A stretch of DNA of 64,000 bases from Alcanivoracaceae bacterium. GTDB taxonomy: Bacteria; Pseudomonadota; Gammaproteobacteria; Pseudomonadales; Alcanivoracaceae. Where the stretch lies: contig JAGLCJ010000008.1 in assembly GCA_023146255.1 (NCBI GenBank), forward strand, positions 1 to 64,000, written 5' to 3'. The notes under the pieces are model-generated. The model was not told the origin of the DNA, did not search any database, and was given only the letters and a program-made list of their open reading frames with translations. Shown here in pieces: positions 34,486 to 42,667 of the stretch. Position 1 is the first letter of the stretch. Each line of letters starts with the position of its first letter. Made by a program: the position numbers and the translations under genes.

Positions 34486-34841
34486 CAGCCGCAACCGGCG
34501 TCGGTTACCGCTCGTCGGCTGACCCGGGCTGGCAGGGTTGTGGCAGCAAGCTTCCGCGCCTAGGATACGAACAATGTCCTAGGAAGGAGGCACCGCGTGC
34601 AAGGACTGTGCGCAGGTACACGGAATCGTGTTAACACCGGCACTACACTTCCGCGCCCCCGGGAAGTGTGTATATATGCACCTGCCCCGGGCCCCCGGGA
34701 ACTGGACGCCCGCCGAAGGTGGCAGACGTCACTGTCCCGACCCGTTGATGAGGTCGCGACAATGGATGCCATCGGCAACCGGAAACTCTGCTCCGGCATG
34801 CAGACAACGACATTCCGACAGGTCCACGGAGGGCCCTGACC
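34486..34841. other. Intergenic region with nested palindromes upstream of the hybrid kinase
   Basis: This 356-bp gap contains two inverted repeats: CCTAGGA-N11-TCCTAGG at 34559-34583 and ACACTTCC-N9-GGAAGTGT at 34645-34669. GTGTATATATGC follows immediately after the second. These could be regulator-binding sites or RNA hairpins controlling the kinase. A possible 80-codon ORF overlaps them and is listed separately. Confidence 0.6.
34597..34839 (+). CDS. Possible small ORF upstream of the hybrid kinase
   Basis: An 80-codon frame starting with GTG, preceded at ideal distance by AAGGAGG (34584-34590, six bases), and ending with TGA two bases before the kinase ATG. The ribosome-binding site and the tight junction argue that it may be translated and coupled to the kinase. 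Against it, the sequence resembles no family I know, has many Arg, Pro and Cys residues, shows weak third-position GC bias and runs through the palindromes. Confidence 0.3.
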   Translation: MQGLCAGTRNRVNTGTTLPRPREVCIYAPAPGPRELDARRRWQTSLSRPVDEVATMDAIGNRKLCSGMQTTTFRQVHGGP

Positions 34842-37154
34842 ATGTTTGCCAGATTGCGCCGCTACCATACTGAAAATCCCCTCGCCTTCCGCCTGATGGG
34901 CGCGATTCTGCTGATCAGCTCGGTCATCACTCTGGTGGCCATCCTGCTCCTGCTGGCACGCGAGTTCGATCAGGGACTATCCGATATGGAGCGCAACCTG
35001 GAGCAGGTCGAACTGACTGCCCTGCCAGGCATTACCCGCAGCCTCTGGAACTTTGATGAAGAGCAGTTACGGGTACAGCTGGAGGCACTGCTAAGACTGC
35101 AGGAAGTGACCGGCGCCGAAGTACAGTGGCATGACTGGAACGGCCAGACCCGTAGCCTGCTGGTAGGCAGTCCACGTGGCAGCGCGGAAAGCCAGCGCAC
35201 CAACAGCTACCCGATTATTTACCGTCGTCGCGACGGTAGCGCCGAATCGCTCGGCGAGCTGCACATCCAGCTCAGCCGTGATGCCCTGTACCAGCGAGTT
35301 GGCGAGCACGCCGCCTTCATCATTCTGTTCCAGACCGTAAAAACCCTGATCATCGCCGTGGTCATCATGTTGCTGATGCGGCACATGCTGGGCCGCCACC
35401 TGCGTGCCATTGCCGACTACGCCCGCGAACTGTCCATCACCCGACTGCACCACCCATTGAAGCTGCCCAGACAAAACATGCAGCGTGATGAGTTACAGGA
35501 TATCGCTGACGCTATTAACGAAATGCGCGAAAGCTTGCGCAGCGATATTGTTCGCCGCGAGCAGACCGAAGAAGCGCTGGAAGAGGAACGTCTGCAGCGG
35601 GAGAAGAATGAAGAGCAACGCATCCGTGCGGAAAGTGCCAGCCAGGCGAAAAGTGAATTCCTCGCCACCATGAGCCATGAAATCCGTACACCTATGAACG
35701 GCATCATCGGTGTACTCGACCTGCTCGCCAACAGCGACCTGAGCGAGCGCCAGCAACATTACGTCGAGCTGATGCAACACTCCGGCGACAACCTGATTGC
35801 GGTACTCAACGACATACTCGATTTCTCCAAGATAGAAGCCGGACAGTTATCACTTGAATCCACCCCGGTGGATATTCAGTCGCTGACCGAAGATGCCGTC
35901 AGTGCTTTTGCCGGTGTCGCCCGTCAGCAATCGCTGGACCTGATCATTGATGTCACCGTCAGTGAGTTCCGCTGGGTTTATGGTGATCCGGTGCGACTAC
36001 GGCAGATTCTGCTCAATTTGATCAACAATGCGGTCAAGTTCACCCGCGAGGGCCATGTACTGGTAAGGGTCACTGAACAACTGCTCAACAGTGGCCAGCG
36101 CGGCCTGCACCTTGAAGTCCAGGACACCGGTGTCGGTATTGCCGCCGACCAGCAGCAACGCATCTTCGATGTATTTACTCAAGCCGACCAGACCACCGCC
36201 CGGCGTTTTGGTGGCACTGGACTGGGACTGGCCGTCTGCCGGCGCCTGACCGAACTGATGTCCGGCGAAATCGGTGTTATCAGCACCCCGGGCGAAGGCT
36301 CCTGCTTCTGGCTGGAACTGCCACTCACCCCATACAGCAGCACCGCTGAACCGCGCACCCCGATAAAGCGCGATGTGCTGGTACTGACCCGCTCGGAAGC
36401 CGAGCAACGGGCACTGCGGCATATGCTCGAACATGCCGGCGTCACCGTGACCTGCGGAACTGACCTGTCCCATATCGAGATGGCAGAGAGTTTCGATCAG
36501 ATCCTGATCGACAGCACTCTAGTAATGCAGGCTGATCAGCAAACCCGGCAGCGCCTGCAACGCTGCCGTGAACAGATAACCCTGATGGCTGCCATCGACC
36601 AGTCGTTCGAGGGCTACCCGATCATCAACAAACCGGTGACGCCATCGGCGCTGGGTCATTTTCTCAGTGACGAGGCAATGGCAGGACAGAGCCTGCCAGT
36701 CAGTCAGATCAGCGAACACAGCCGCTTCGATCACCTCAGCGTGCTGGTGGCCGAAGACAACGACGTCAATCGCGACGTCATCCGCGCCATTCTCGGCGCC
36801 CTGCGCATTCAGCCTGTGCTGTGTCGCAATGGTGAGGAAGCCACTGCCGCCTACCGTGCCGCCGGCGGCGCCTTTGATCTGGTATTGATGGATTGTGAAA
36901 TGCCGGTGATGGATGGCATCACCGCCACCGAAAAAATTCGCGAAATCGAGACCCGTGCCAACCTGCCGCGCACACCGGTGGTTGCCCTGACCGCCCATGT
37001 CCTGCAGGAGCAACGCGAAAAGATGCAGAAAGCCGGCATGGACCAGTTCCTGAGCAAACCGGTGCGCAAGGATGCGGTACAGAAGCTGCTGTCCGATCTC
37101 GGCCTGGAAAAGCGTTTGCAACTGGTGCGTTCCGACCTGCGCCGGGAAAAGTAA
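34842..37154 (+). CDS. Hybrid sensor histidine kinase
   Basis: 770-residue membrane kinase. Two transmembrane helices (about 16-38 and 158-180) flank a periplasmic sensor of some 120 residues. A HAMP domain (180-235) and coiled coil lead to the HisKA domain with His279 in SHEIRTPMNG. The ATPase domain has NLINNAVKF (N box), DTGVGI (G1) and GGTGLGL (G2). A degenerate receiver-like segment (about 510-610) precedes a true receiver with Asp684 in LVLMDCEMPVMDG. No Hpt domain is present, so an external Hpt such as the one at 12502 may complete the phosphorelay. The signal and output are unknown. Confidence 0.93.
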   Translation: MFARLRRYHTENPLAFRLMGAILLISSVITLVAILLLLAREFDQGLSDMERNLEQVELTALPGITRSLWNFDEEQLRVQLEALLRLQEVTGAEVQWHDWNGQTRSLLVGSPRGSAESQRTNSYPIIYRRRDGSAESLGELHIQLSRDALYQRVGEHAAFIILFQTVKTLIIAVVIMLLMRHMLGRHLRAIADYARELSITRLHHPLKLPRQNMQRDELQDIADAINEMRESLRSDIVRREQTEEALEEERLQREKNEEQRIRAESASQAKSEFLATMSHEIRTPMNGIIGVLDLLANSDLSERQQHYVELMQHSGDNLIAVLNDILDFSKIEAGQLSLESTPVDIQSLTEDAVSAFAGVARQQSLDLIIDVTVSEFRWVYGDPVRLRQILLNLINNAVKFTREGHVLVRVTEQLLNSGQRGLHLEVQDTGVGIAADQQQRIFDVFTQADQTTARRFGGTGLGLAVCRRLTELMSGEIGVISTPGEGSCFWLELPLTPYSSTAEPRTPIKRDVLVLTRSEAEQRALRHMLEHAGVTVTCGTDLSHIEMAESFDQILIDSTLVMQADQQTRQRLQRCREQITLMAAIDQSFEGYPIINKPVTPSALGHFLSDEAMAGQSLPVSQISEHSRFDHLSVLVAEDNDVNRDVIRAILGALRIQPVLCRNGEEATAAYRAAGGAFDLVLMDCEMPVMDGITATEKIREIETRANLPRTPVVALTAHVLQEQREKMQKAGMDQFLSKPVRKDAVQKLLSDLGLEKRLQLVRSDLRREK

Positions 37155-37228
37155 TCCCTCCTGCAACAGTCACTTGCCGCGCCGCCACCCTGCCCCGATA
37201 ATGCCGGCCCGATTCCCGGAGGCCCACC

Positions 37229-37708
37229 ATGACTATTGAAGCCGGCAAGGTTGTGCAGTTTCACTACGACCTGTTTATCAACGACCAGCAGATCGAAAGC
37301 TCCCGTGACGGCGAACCGATGGCCTATCTGCATGGTGCCGAGAACATCATCAGTGGTCTGGAGAACGCCCTTGTCGGGCATCAGGCCGGCGACCATGTCG
37401 AGGTTACCGTGGCCCCGGAACATGGCTACGGTCTGCGCGAGGAAAACCGCATCCAGCGGGTTCCGGCGAAATACCTGAAACATGCCGGCAAGCTGAAACC
37501 GGGGATGCGGGTCCAGGTCAGTACCGACCAGGGGCCGCGCCTGGTCACGGTGGTGAAGGTTGGCCTGAAGGCCGTGGATGTCGACGGCAACCATCCGCTG
37601 GCCGGGGAGACCCTGCGCTTTGTGGTCGATATCGTCGATATTCGCGACGCCAGCGCCGATGAAAAAGCCCATGGTCATGCCCATGGCGTTGGCGGACATC
37701 ATCACTGA
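37229..37708 (+). CDS. slyD: FKBP-type peptidyl-prolyl isomerase SlyD
   Basis: 159-residue FKBP isomerase and chaperone. The N-terminal FKBP half-sites (VVQFHYDLFINDQQIESS, AYLHGAENIISGLENAL) flank the inserted IF domain (about 68-120). The C-terminus is short and His-rich (HGHAHGVGGHHH), a reduced form of the nickel-binding tail that in E. coli helps hydrogenase maturation. GGAGG precedes the ATG. An intrinsic terminator follows at 37731. Confidence 0.95.
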   Translation: MTIEAGKVVQFHYDLFINDQQIESSRDGEPMAYLHGAENIISGLENALVGHQAGDHVEVTVAPEHGYGLREENRIQRVPAKYLKHAGKLKPGMRVQVSTDQGPRLVTVVKVGLKAVDVDGNHPLAGETLRFVVDIVDIRDASADEKAHGHAHGVGGHHH

Positions 37709-37730
37709 GCAAGCGCACAGCAAGAAAACA

Positions 37731-37756
37731 AAAGGGCTGCCTGAGGCAGCCCTTTT
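37731..37756. terminator. Terminator between slyD and tRNA-Gly
   Basis: GGGCTGC-CTGAG-GCAGCCC with AAAA before and TTTT after, so it can act on both strands. It should end slyD rightward and tRNA-Gly leftward. Confidence 0.85.
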
Positions 37757-37761
37757 CAATA

Positions 37762-37835
37762 TGGAGCGGATGGAGGGAATCGAACCCTCGTATGCAGCTT
37801 GGGAAGCTGCCGTTCTACCATTGAACTACACCCGC
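37762..37835 (-). tRNA. tRNA-Gly (anticodon CCC)
   Basis: 74-nt leftward tRNA with encoded CCA. The acceptor stem is GCGGGTG/CATCCGC (with a G-T pair). The anticodon stem GCAGC/GCTGC encloses TTCCCAA, giving CCC. It reads GGG codons. Confidence 0.96.
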
Positions 37836-37846
37836 AATGCGTCGCG

Positions 37847-37875
37847 ATTGTGAGTCAGCGCTCAAGCCGGGTCAA
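37847..37875 (-). promoter_or_regulatory. Promoter of tRNA-Gly
   Basis: Read leftward, TTGACC (37870-37875) and CACAAT (37847-37852) have 17-bp spacing and a GC-rich discriminator, ending 11 bp before the tRNA. Confidence 0.7.
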
Positions 37876-37967
37876 TCGGCGAACGTCATAACGCCGTCTG
37901 TCTGCTTGTATCTTGTCCTGACGCCGCGCCGCGCTATGCTCTGGACCTTGCTGACAACGGGGTGGCT

Positions 37968-38960
37968 ATGACCAGAACCGCATTTGTAACCGGCGGCACC
38001 GGCTTTCTTGGCGGACACATAATCCGCCAGCTAAAAGCCGCGGACTGGCGGGTCGTTGCCCTGCACCGCCCGGAAACCGCCCCCGATGCGCTGCTCGCAT
38101 TGGGCGCAGAACCGGTGGCAGGCAGACTCGATGATGCCGACAGCCTGGTCACGGCGATACCCGAGATGGCCGATGCGGTATTTCATACCGCCGCCAACAC
38201 CTCGATGTGGCGACGGCAGAATCGCCAACAAACCCGCGACAATGTTATCGGCACGCGCAATATGATTGATGCCTCACTGCGCAAAAACGTCGGCCGATTT
38301 ATTCACACCTCATCCATTTCAGCCTGGGGCATCCAGGCGGCGCGGATTGATGAAACCACCCCGTCAAATGCAGCGGGGGACTGGATCAACTACAACCGCA
38401 CCAAGTATGAGGCCGAGCAACAGGTGCGCGCTGGTATTGCTCAGGGGCTGGATGCTGTGATCCTGAATCCGTGCGGCATTATCGGTGCCGGCGACAAGCA
38501 CAACTGGTCACAGATGATTCACCTGATTGATCAGGGCAAGCTACCCGGAGTGCCACCGGGCAGCGGTAATTTCTGTGATGTCCGCGAAGTTGCCGCCGCT
38601 CATCTGCGAGCGTTCGAGGTCGGTCAGCGTGGCGCCAACTACATCCTCGCTGGCGTCGAAGCGAGCTTTCTTGAGCTGGCCCGTACCATCGCCCATTTGC
38701 TTGGTCGGCGGGCCCCGCGTCACGCCATTCCGAAAGCCGTGCTGCGCATTGCCGGGCATGTTTATCCACTGCTGTCACTGGTCACCGGCCGTGAGCCGGA
38801 TCTGACCCCGGAAAAGGTCGCTCTGGTCACCAACCGGGTGGCGGCTGATGGCAGTCGTGCGGTGCGCGAACTTGGCTTTAATGATCAGGTTCCGCTGGAA
38901 GAAATGCTCGGCGAGTGCATCGACTGGATGCGCAGCGAGGGCATGCTGGGTCGCGACTGA
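37968..38960 (+). CDS. NAD(P)-dependent epimerase/reductase (extended SDR)
   Basis: 330-residue extended short-chain dehydrogenase. The Rossmann motif is VTGGTGFLGGHIIRQL, and the catalytic YxxxK is in YNRTKYEAE with an upstream Ser in HTSSISAWG. It resembles dihydroflavonol-4-reductase-like proteins and 3-beta-hydroxysteroid dehydrogenase-type enzymes; the substrate is unknown. The ATG at 37968 fits better than the GTG two codons before it. The next gene starts 18 bp after its stop, suggesting a unit. Confidence 0.82.
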   Translation: MTRTAFVTGGTGFLGGHIIRQLKAADWRVVALHRPETAPDALLALGAEPVAGRLDDADSLVTAIPEMADAVFHTAANTSMWRRQNRQQTRDNVIGTRNMIDASLRKNVGRFIHTSSISAWGIQAARIDETTPSNAAGDWINYNRTKYEAEQQVRAGIAQGLDAVILNPCGIIGAGDKHNWSQMIHLIDQGKLPGVPPGSGNFCDVREVAAAHLRAFEVGQRGANYILAGVEASFLELARTIAHLLGRRAPRHAIPKAVLRIAGHVYPLLSLVTGREPDLTPEKVALVTNRVAADGSRAVRELGFNDQVPLEEMLGECIDWMRSEGMLGRD

Positions 38961-38978
38961 CATCTGCACGCACACACT

Positions 38979-40211
38979 ATGACGACACCCCCAAGCGCGC
39001 CTTTCTGCTTTGATGCAGTGGATTCACTGCTGGCGCAGTGGCAGTGGCTCTGGCAACCGGCGCCATTTGTGGAAACTCCACGCTGGTGCCAGCAACTTCC
39101 CGCTCTGCATCAGGCGCTGCTGGCGCTGGATGAACCCGAATACCAGCGACTGGCCGCTGATGACACAGCCTGTCTGGACTGGCTCTGCCAGTTCCTGCCT
39201 GAGCTTGCCCAGCTAAAACCCTGGCGCAGCGAAGTCTCCCCCCGGCACCCCTCCCTGCGTGGCTTCAGCGCCGGGATGGGCGCGCGTAAACAGGGGCAGG
39301 TTAGCGCTTTTGTCGATGCCGTCTCGCCGCAGGGCCGACGACTGGTGGAATGGTGCGCCGGTCAGGGCTGGCTGCTGGAGGGTCTGGGGCAGCGCTTTCC
39401 GGAGCGACAACTGGAGGGACTGGAATGGCAGCCGCGTCTCTGCGAGCAGGGCAACGCCAGACTGAATCGCGCCGGGATTTCCGCCCTGCTACGCACGGCG
39501 GACGTGCTGCGCGACCCGCTCGAGTTTTCAACCGACGATTCATTGCTCGCCCTGCATGCCTGCGGCCACTTGCATCAGGCGTTGCTGCATCAGGTGTCGC
39601 AACAACCGGTTCAGGATCTTGCCCTGTCACCCTGCTGCTATCACCTCGGCGATCGTGCGGCGCTGTCTCGGCGCGGCCGCAGCGCGCGACTGGACGCCAC
39701 CCTGATTGATCGACACCTGGCGGTACAGGACACCGGCGCCGGCCATGGCAACCGCCAGCGGCGGGCCGAAAAAACCGGCCAGTGGCGACTCGGTTATGAT
39801 CTGCTGCGCCGCCAGTTAACCGGCGAGCACCGTTATCGACCGACGCCATCCTGGCCAGGGCCGTTGTGGCAAGGCAGCTTTGCCGATTATTGCCAGCACT
39901 GTGCCGGTCACCATGGCCTGCCGTTGCCTGATGACATCGATTTCAACCACTGGCTGCAGGCCGGGATCGCACTGCACCGACAAGTCCGGCGTCTGGAACT
40001 GGTCCGACGCCAGTTCCGCCGCCCGCTGGAATGGTGGCTGGTGCTGGATCTGGGCTGGCATCTCGGCGAGCAGGGATATCGCGTCGAGATTACGCCGTTC
40101 TGTGATCGACAGCTGACGCCGCGCAATCTGCTGATTCGTGCCGAACGCCTCAGCGACGTCCCTGCCAGACCCGAAAACGGCGATTCTCTGCCAGCACCTC
40201 AACCTGCCTGA
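38979..40211 (+). CDS. METTL25/Methyltransf_32-like SAM methyltransferase
   Basis: 410-residue protein. RLVEWCAGQGWLLEGLGQRFPERQLEGLEW is a SAM-binding motif I/II pair. LLALHACGHLHQALL and LALSPCCYHL are the characteristic motifs of the Methyltransf_32 (METTL25/RRNAD) group. The N-terminus is Trp-rich and unlike other families. The substrate is unknown; relatives modify RNA or ribosomal protein. It converges on rsmC and overlaps it tail to tail by 62 bp. Confidence 0.75.
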   Translation: MTTPPSAPFCFDAVDSLLAQWQWLWQPAPFVETPRWCQQLPALHQALLALDEPEYQRLAADDTACLDWLCQFLPELAQLKPWRSEVSPRHPSLRGFSAGMGARKQGQVSAFVDAVSPQGRRLVEWCAGQGWLLEGLGQRFPERQLEGLEWQPRLCEQGNARLNRAGISALLRTADVLRDPLEFSTDDSLLALHACGHLHQALLHQVSQQPVQDLALSPCCYHLGDRAALSRRGRSARLDATLIDRHLAVQDTGAGHGNRQRRAEKTGQWRLGYDLLRRQLTGEHRYRPTPSWPGPLWQGSFADYCQHCAGHHGLPLPDDIDFNHWLQAGIALHRQVRRLELVRRQFRRPLEWWLVLDLGWHLGEQGYRVEITPFCDRQLTPRNLLIRAERLSDVPARPENGDSLPAPQPA

Positions 40212-41112
40212 ACGCCTGCTTCAGCCAGTCGCCGTAGGGCAGGCCCTGATTGGCCACCAGCAACAGCCGGCCGTTATCACGCAGGTAGTGCGGCGCTTCG
40301 CGAATCAGTCGCTCGCTGATGGCAGTAGTGCGCTGCAGGCCATCATGGAACGGCGGGTTACTGACAATCAGATCAAAACGGCCTGACACGGCGCTGTAAA
40401 GATCACTGCACTGCACTCTGGCAGCCAGCTGATTGGCCTGCAGCGTCGCGGTGGTAGCCGCCACCGCCGTGGCGCTGACATCCACCGCCGTCACCTGCAA
40501 ACCGGCACGGGACAGCACCGCGCTGAGAATGCCGGCACCACAACCGATATCCAGCACCGACCCGGACAGTGACAGTGTCGCCAGCGACTCCAGCAACAGG
40601 GCACTGCCGTCATCAAGGCGGCCATGGCTGAACACACCGGGATAGCTGACCACCTGAATACCGTCGTGCTGCCAATGGCGGCTGTGCTGCGCGAGCGAGA
40701 ATGGCGCCGGGCGCAGTCGGCCACTGTACAGCTTGCAGTGACGGGCGCTGTCCTCCAGCGTCACGGCATCGGCATAGTCGGTGAGGTCGGTGGCGCCGCC
40801 CTTGATACCGCCGGTGGCCGGCCCGACCAACCAGATCGGGGTGGGTTGCTTTATCTGCCCGGCCAGTGAGGCCAGTATCAACCGCAGCCGCTCACGGGAT
40901 TTCGGCAGCACCACGACCAACAGGTCGGTTTTGCCCGGCAACACCGGCAACCAGTGCGGTTGCCGCCCCGGCAACGAACTGTCGTCACTGCTCAGCGTCA
41001 GGGACCGGGCCGGCAGAGCCGACAGCGCCGCATCATCTGCTTCCGCCAGCAGCACATGTGACACAGCCAGAACATTGTCATGGCGTTGCAGCAGGCGGGT
41101 GGTGTTTTCCAT
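40150..41112 (-). CDS. rsmC: 16S rRNA (guanine(1207)-N2)-methyltransferase RsmC-like
   Basis: 320-residue two-domain methyltransferase: a degenerate N-terminal domain (about 1-150) and a catalytic C-terminal domain with VLDIGCGAGILSAVL (motif I) and the SNPPFHDG active-site motif for exocyclic amine methylation. This matches RsmC, which modifies G1207 of 16S rRNA; RlmG is the close alternative. The start at 41112 (MENTTRLLQRHDNVL) was chosen by homology. Its 3' end overlaps the convergent methyltransferase gene. Confidence 0.88.
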   Translation of the reverse strand: MENTTRLLQRHDNVLAVSHVLLAEADDAALSALPARSLTLSSDDSSLPGRQPHWLPVLPGKTDLLVVVLPKSRERLRLILASLAGQIKQPTPIWLVGPATGGIKGGATDLTDYADAVTLEDSARHCKLYSGRLRPAPFSLAQHSRHWQHDGIQVVSYPGVFSHGRLDDGSALLLESLATLSLSGSVLDIGCGAGILSAVLSRAGLQVTAVDVSATAVAATTATLQANQLAARVQCSDLYSAVSGRFDLIVSNPPFHDGLQRTTAISERLIREAPHYLRDNGRLLLVANQGLPYGDWLKQAFRQVEVLAENRRFRVWQGRR

Positions 41113-41234
41113 GGACAGATCCAAATTGGGAAGCGGGCGGCGCAGTATAACGGCAGCGGTCGCCGACAGCAGCCAGACAACATACACTGACGGCCATGAC
41201 CAACCTGCTTCGTATCGCGAGAACACACATCACT

Positions 41235-42581
41235 ATGCGCTACCTGATGCTGTTGCCCCTGCTGCTAGTCATGCCTGTCGCCGATGCCGAAGAGCTGAAC
41301 TGCCACAGCTGGTTTGCCAATCAACAAAAGGCCCTTGATCAGGCCGGGATCCATGATGCCGGTAGCATCAGGCTGGAAGGCTATCCGCATCTGCGTGCCA
41401 ATCGCTGGCTCGCCTTGCTCCACGGCGAAGCAAACACCGATGCGCGTCGGCAGTTGTGGCTCGAGCTGGCCGGAGAAGAAGCCCAGCGGGGTTGGCATGC
41501 AGAACTTGCACGGCTGGCCCCCGAACAACCCTGGCAGGACCAGCTCGAACAGTGCCTGCAGCAGCTGAGCCAACACAGTGCCTTCTACGGCGTGCCAGCG
41601 CCGGAAGTGCCGGACGGCTATGCCACCTGGCAGCGGGTACTCGGGGTTTACCCGGTCAGCCGGGTCTTTGCGGGGCCATCCATGCGCCGCTACCAACGCG
41701 ATATGCAACGACGCCTGCAGCGCCCTGCTCGGCCGCCAATCCATCATTACTTGCCGGAGGATTTCAGCGGCAACCTGCCGGTGCCGGAAGATCTGGCGCC
41801 GAATGCTTTTGACATACCGCTGCCGCGAGGCGCCACCCGTCTTGCGTTGTTGGCTCACTATGCACCAGTACTCAGCATCGCCGACCCGAAAGATGTCAAC
41901 CAACCGGGCACCGTGGTGCTGATTGATGATCAGCCGACGGTTGAAGTCGACAAGGCAACCGCCTATCAGTGGCTCAGCTGGACCCGCTACCGCGGCCACA
42001 ACCTGCTGCAGCTGAACTACCAATTCTGGTTTCAGCGCCGGCCGAAAGACGGCCTGCTGGATATCTATGCCGGTGAGCTCGACAGCCTGATCTGGCGGGT
42101 CACCCTGAAACCGGATGGCAATGTGCTCTACTACGACACCATTCACGGCTGCGGTTGCTACCACAAAGTATTTGCCGTCGCCCGCGGGCTGGAGCCTGCG
42201 AATAATGAAGGCGACCGACCGATTTTTTCCCGTGATCTGGCGCCAAACGCCGCCGATGGTCGCGTTAGCTTGCTGCTGGAACCGGACACCCACTATCTGG
42301 TCCGGGTGCAAAACTTCAGGGCGGCAGGTCAACTGCATCGCTACCGGGCAATAGATGCAGATCAGCTGCGCCAACTACCCGATCGCCAGGGCGGCGTCGG
42401 CAGCCTCTATAACCAGCGTGGTCTGGTACCAGCATCCCGGCGCCTTGAACGCTTCCTGCTCTGGCCTCTGGGCGTACCCTCCGCTGGCGCCATGCGCCAG
42501 CCCGGGCAACACGCCATTGCCTTTATTGGCCGCCGTCACTTTGATGACCCGACCCTGCCAGCACAGATATTCGCACAATAA
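41235..42581 (+). CDS. Exported protein of unknown function
   Basis: 448-residue protein that I do not recognise. From the ATG at 41235 it has a clear signal peptide (MRYLMLLPLLLVMPVADA, cleavage before EE), which is why I prefer it to the ATG 13 codons upstream. Visible features are a Trp- and Tyr-rich central region (WFQRRPKDGLLDIYAGELDSLIWRVT) and a striking HGCGCYH motif near residue 310 that could bind a metal or haem. The C-terminus is Arg-rich. It lies 86 bp upstream of slt and may be secreted to the periplasm or outer membrane. Confidence 0.65.
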   Translation: MRYLMLLPLLLVMPVADAEELNCHSWFANQQKALDQAGIHDAGSIRLEGYPHLRANRWLALLHGEANTDARRQLWLELAGEEAQRGWHAELARLAPEQPWQDQLEQCLQQLSQHSAFYGVPAPEVPDGYATWQRVLGVYPVSRVFAGPSMRRYQRDMQRRLQRPARPPIHHYLPEDFSGNLPVPEDLAPNAFDIPLPRGATRLALLAHYAPVLSIADPKDVNQPGTVVLIDDQPTVEVDKATAYQWLSWTRYRGHNLLQLNYQFWFQRRPKDGLLDIYAGELDSLIWRVTLKPDGNVLYYDTIHGCGCYHKVFAVARGLEPANNEGDRPIFSRDLAPNAADGRVSLLLEPDTHYLVRVQNFRAAGQLHRYRAIDADQLRQLPDRQGGVGSLYNQRGLVPASRRLERFLLWPLGVPSAGAMRQPGQHAIAFIGRRHFDDPTLPAQIFAQ

Positions 42582-42667
42582 CCGTTACCAAAATGGACGG
42601 GACGCCGGGGTTTTCCCGGCGTTATGATGAATGCGGATGATCAACGCATTACCTCTGGAGCCCTACC

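Noticed and set aside
40150..40211. 62-bp tail-to-tail overlap of two methyltransferase genes
   Set aside because: Convergent 3' overlaps of this size are common, and both proteins have their expected domains.
42602..42622. GC-rich hairpin between the unknown exported gene and slt
   Set aside because: The stem ACGCCGGG/CCCGGCGT is strong, but no T run follows on either strand, so I did not call a terminator.
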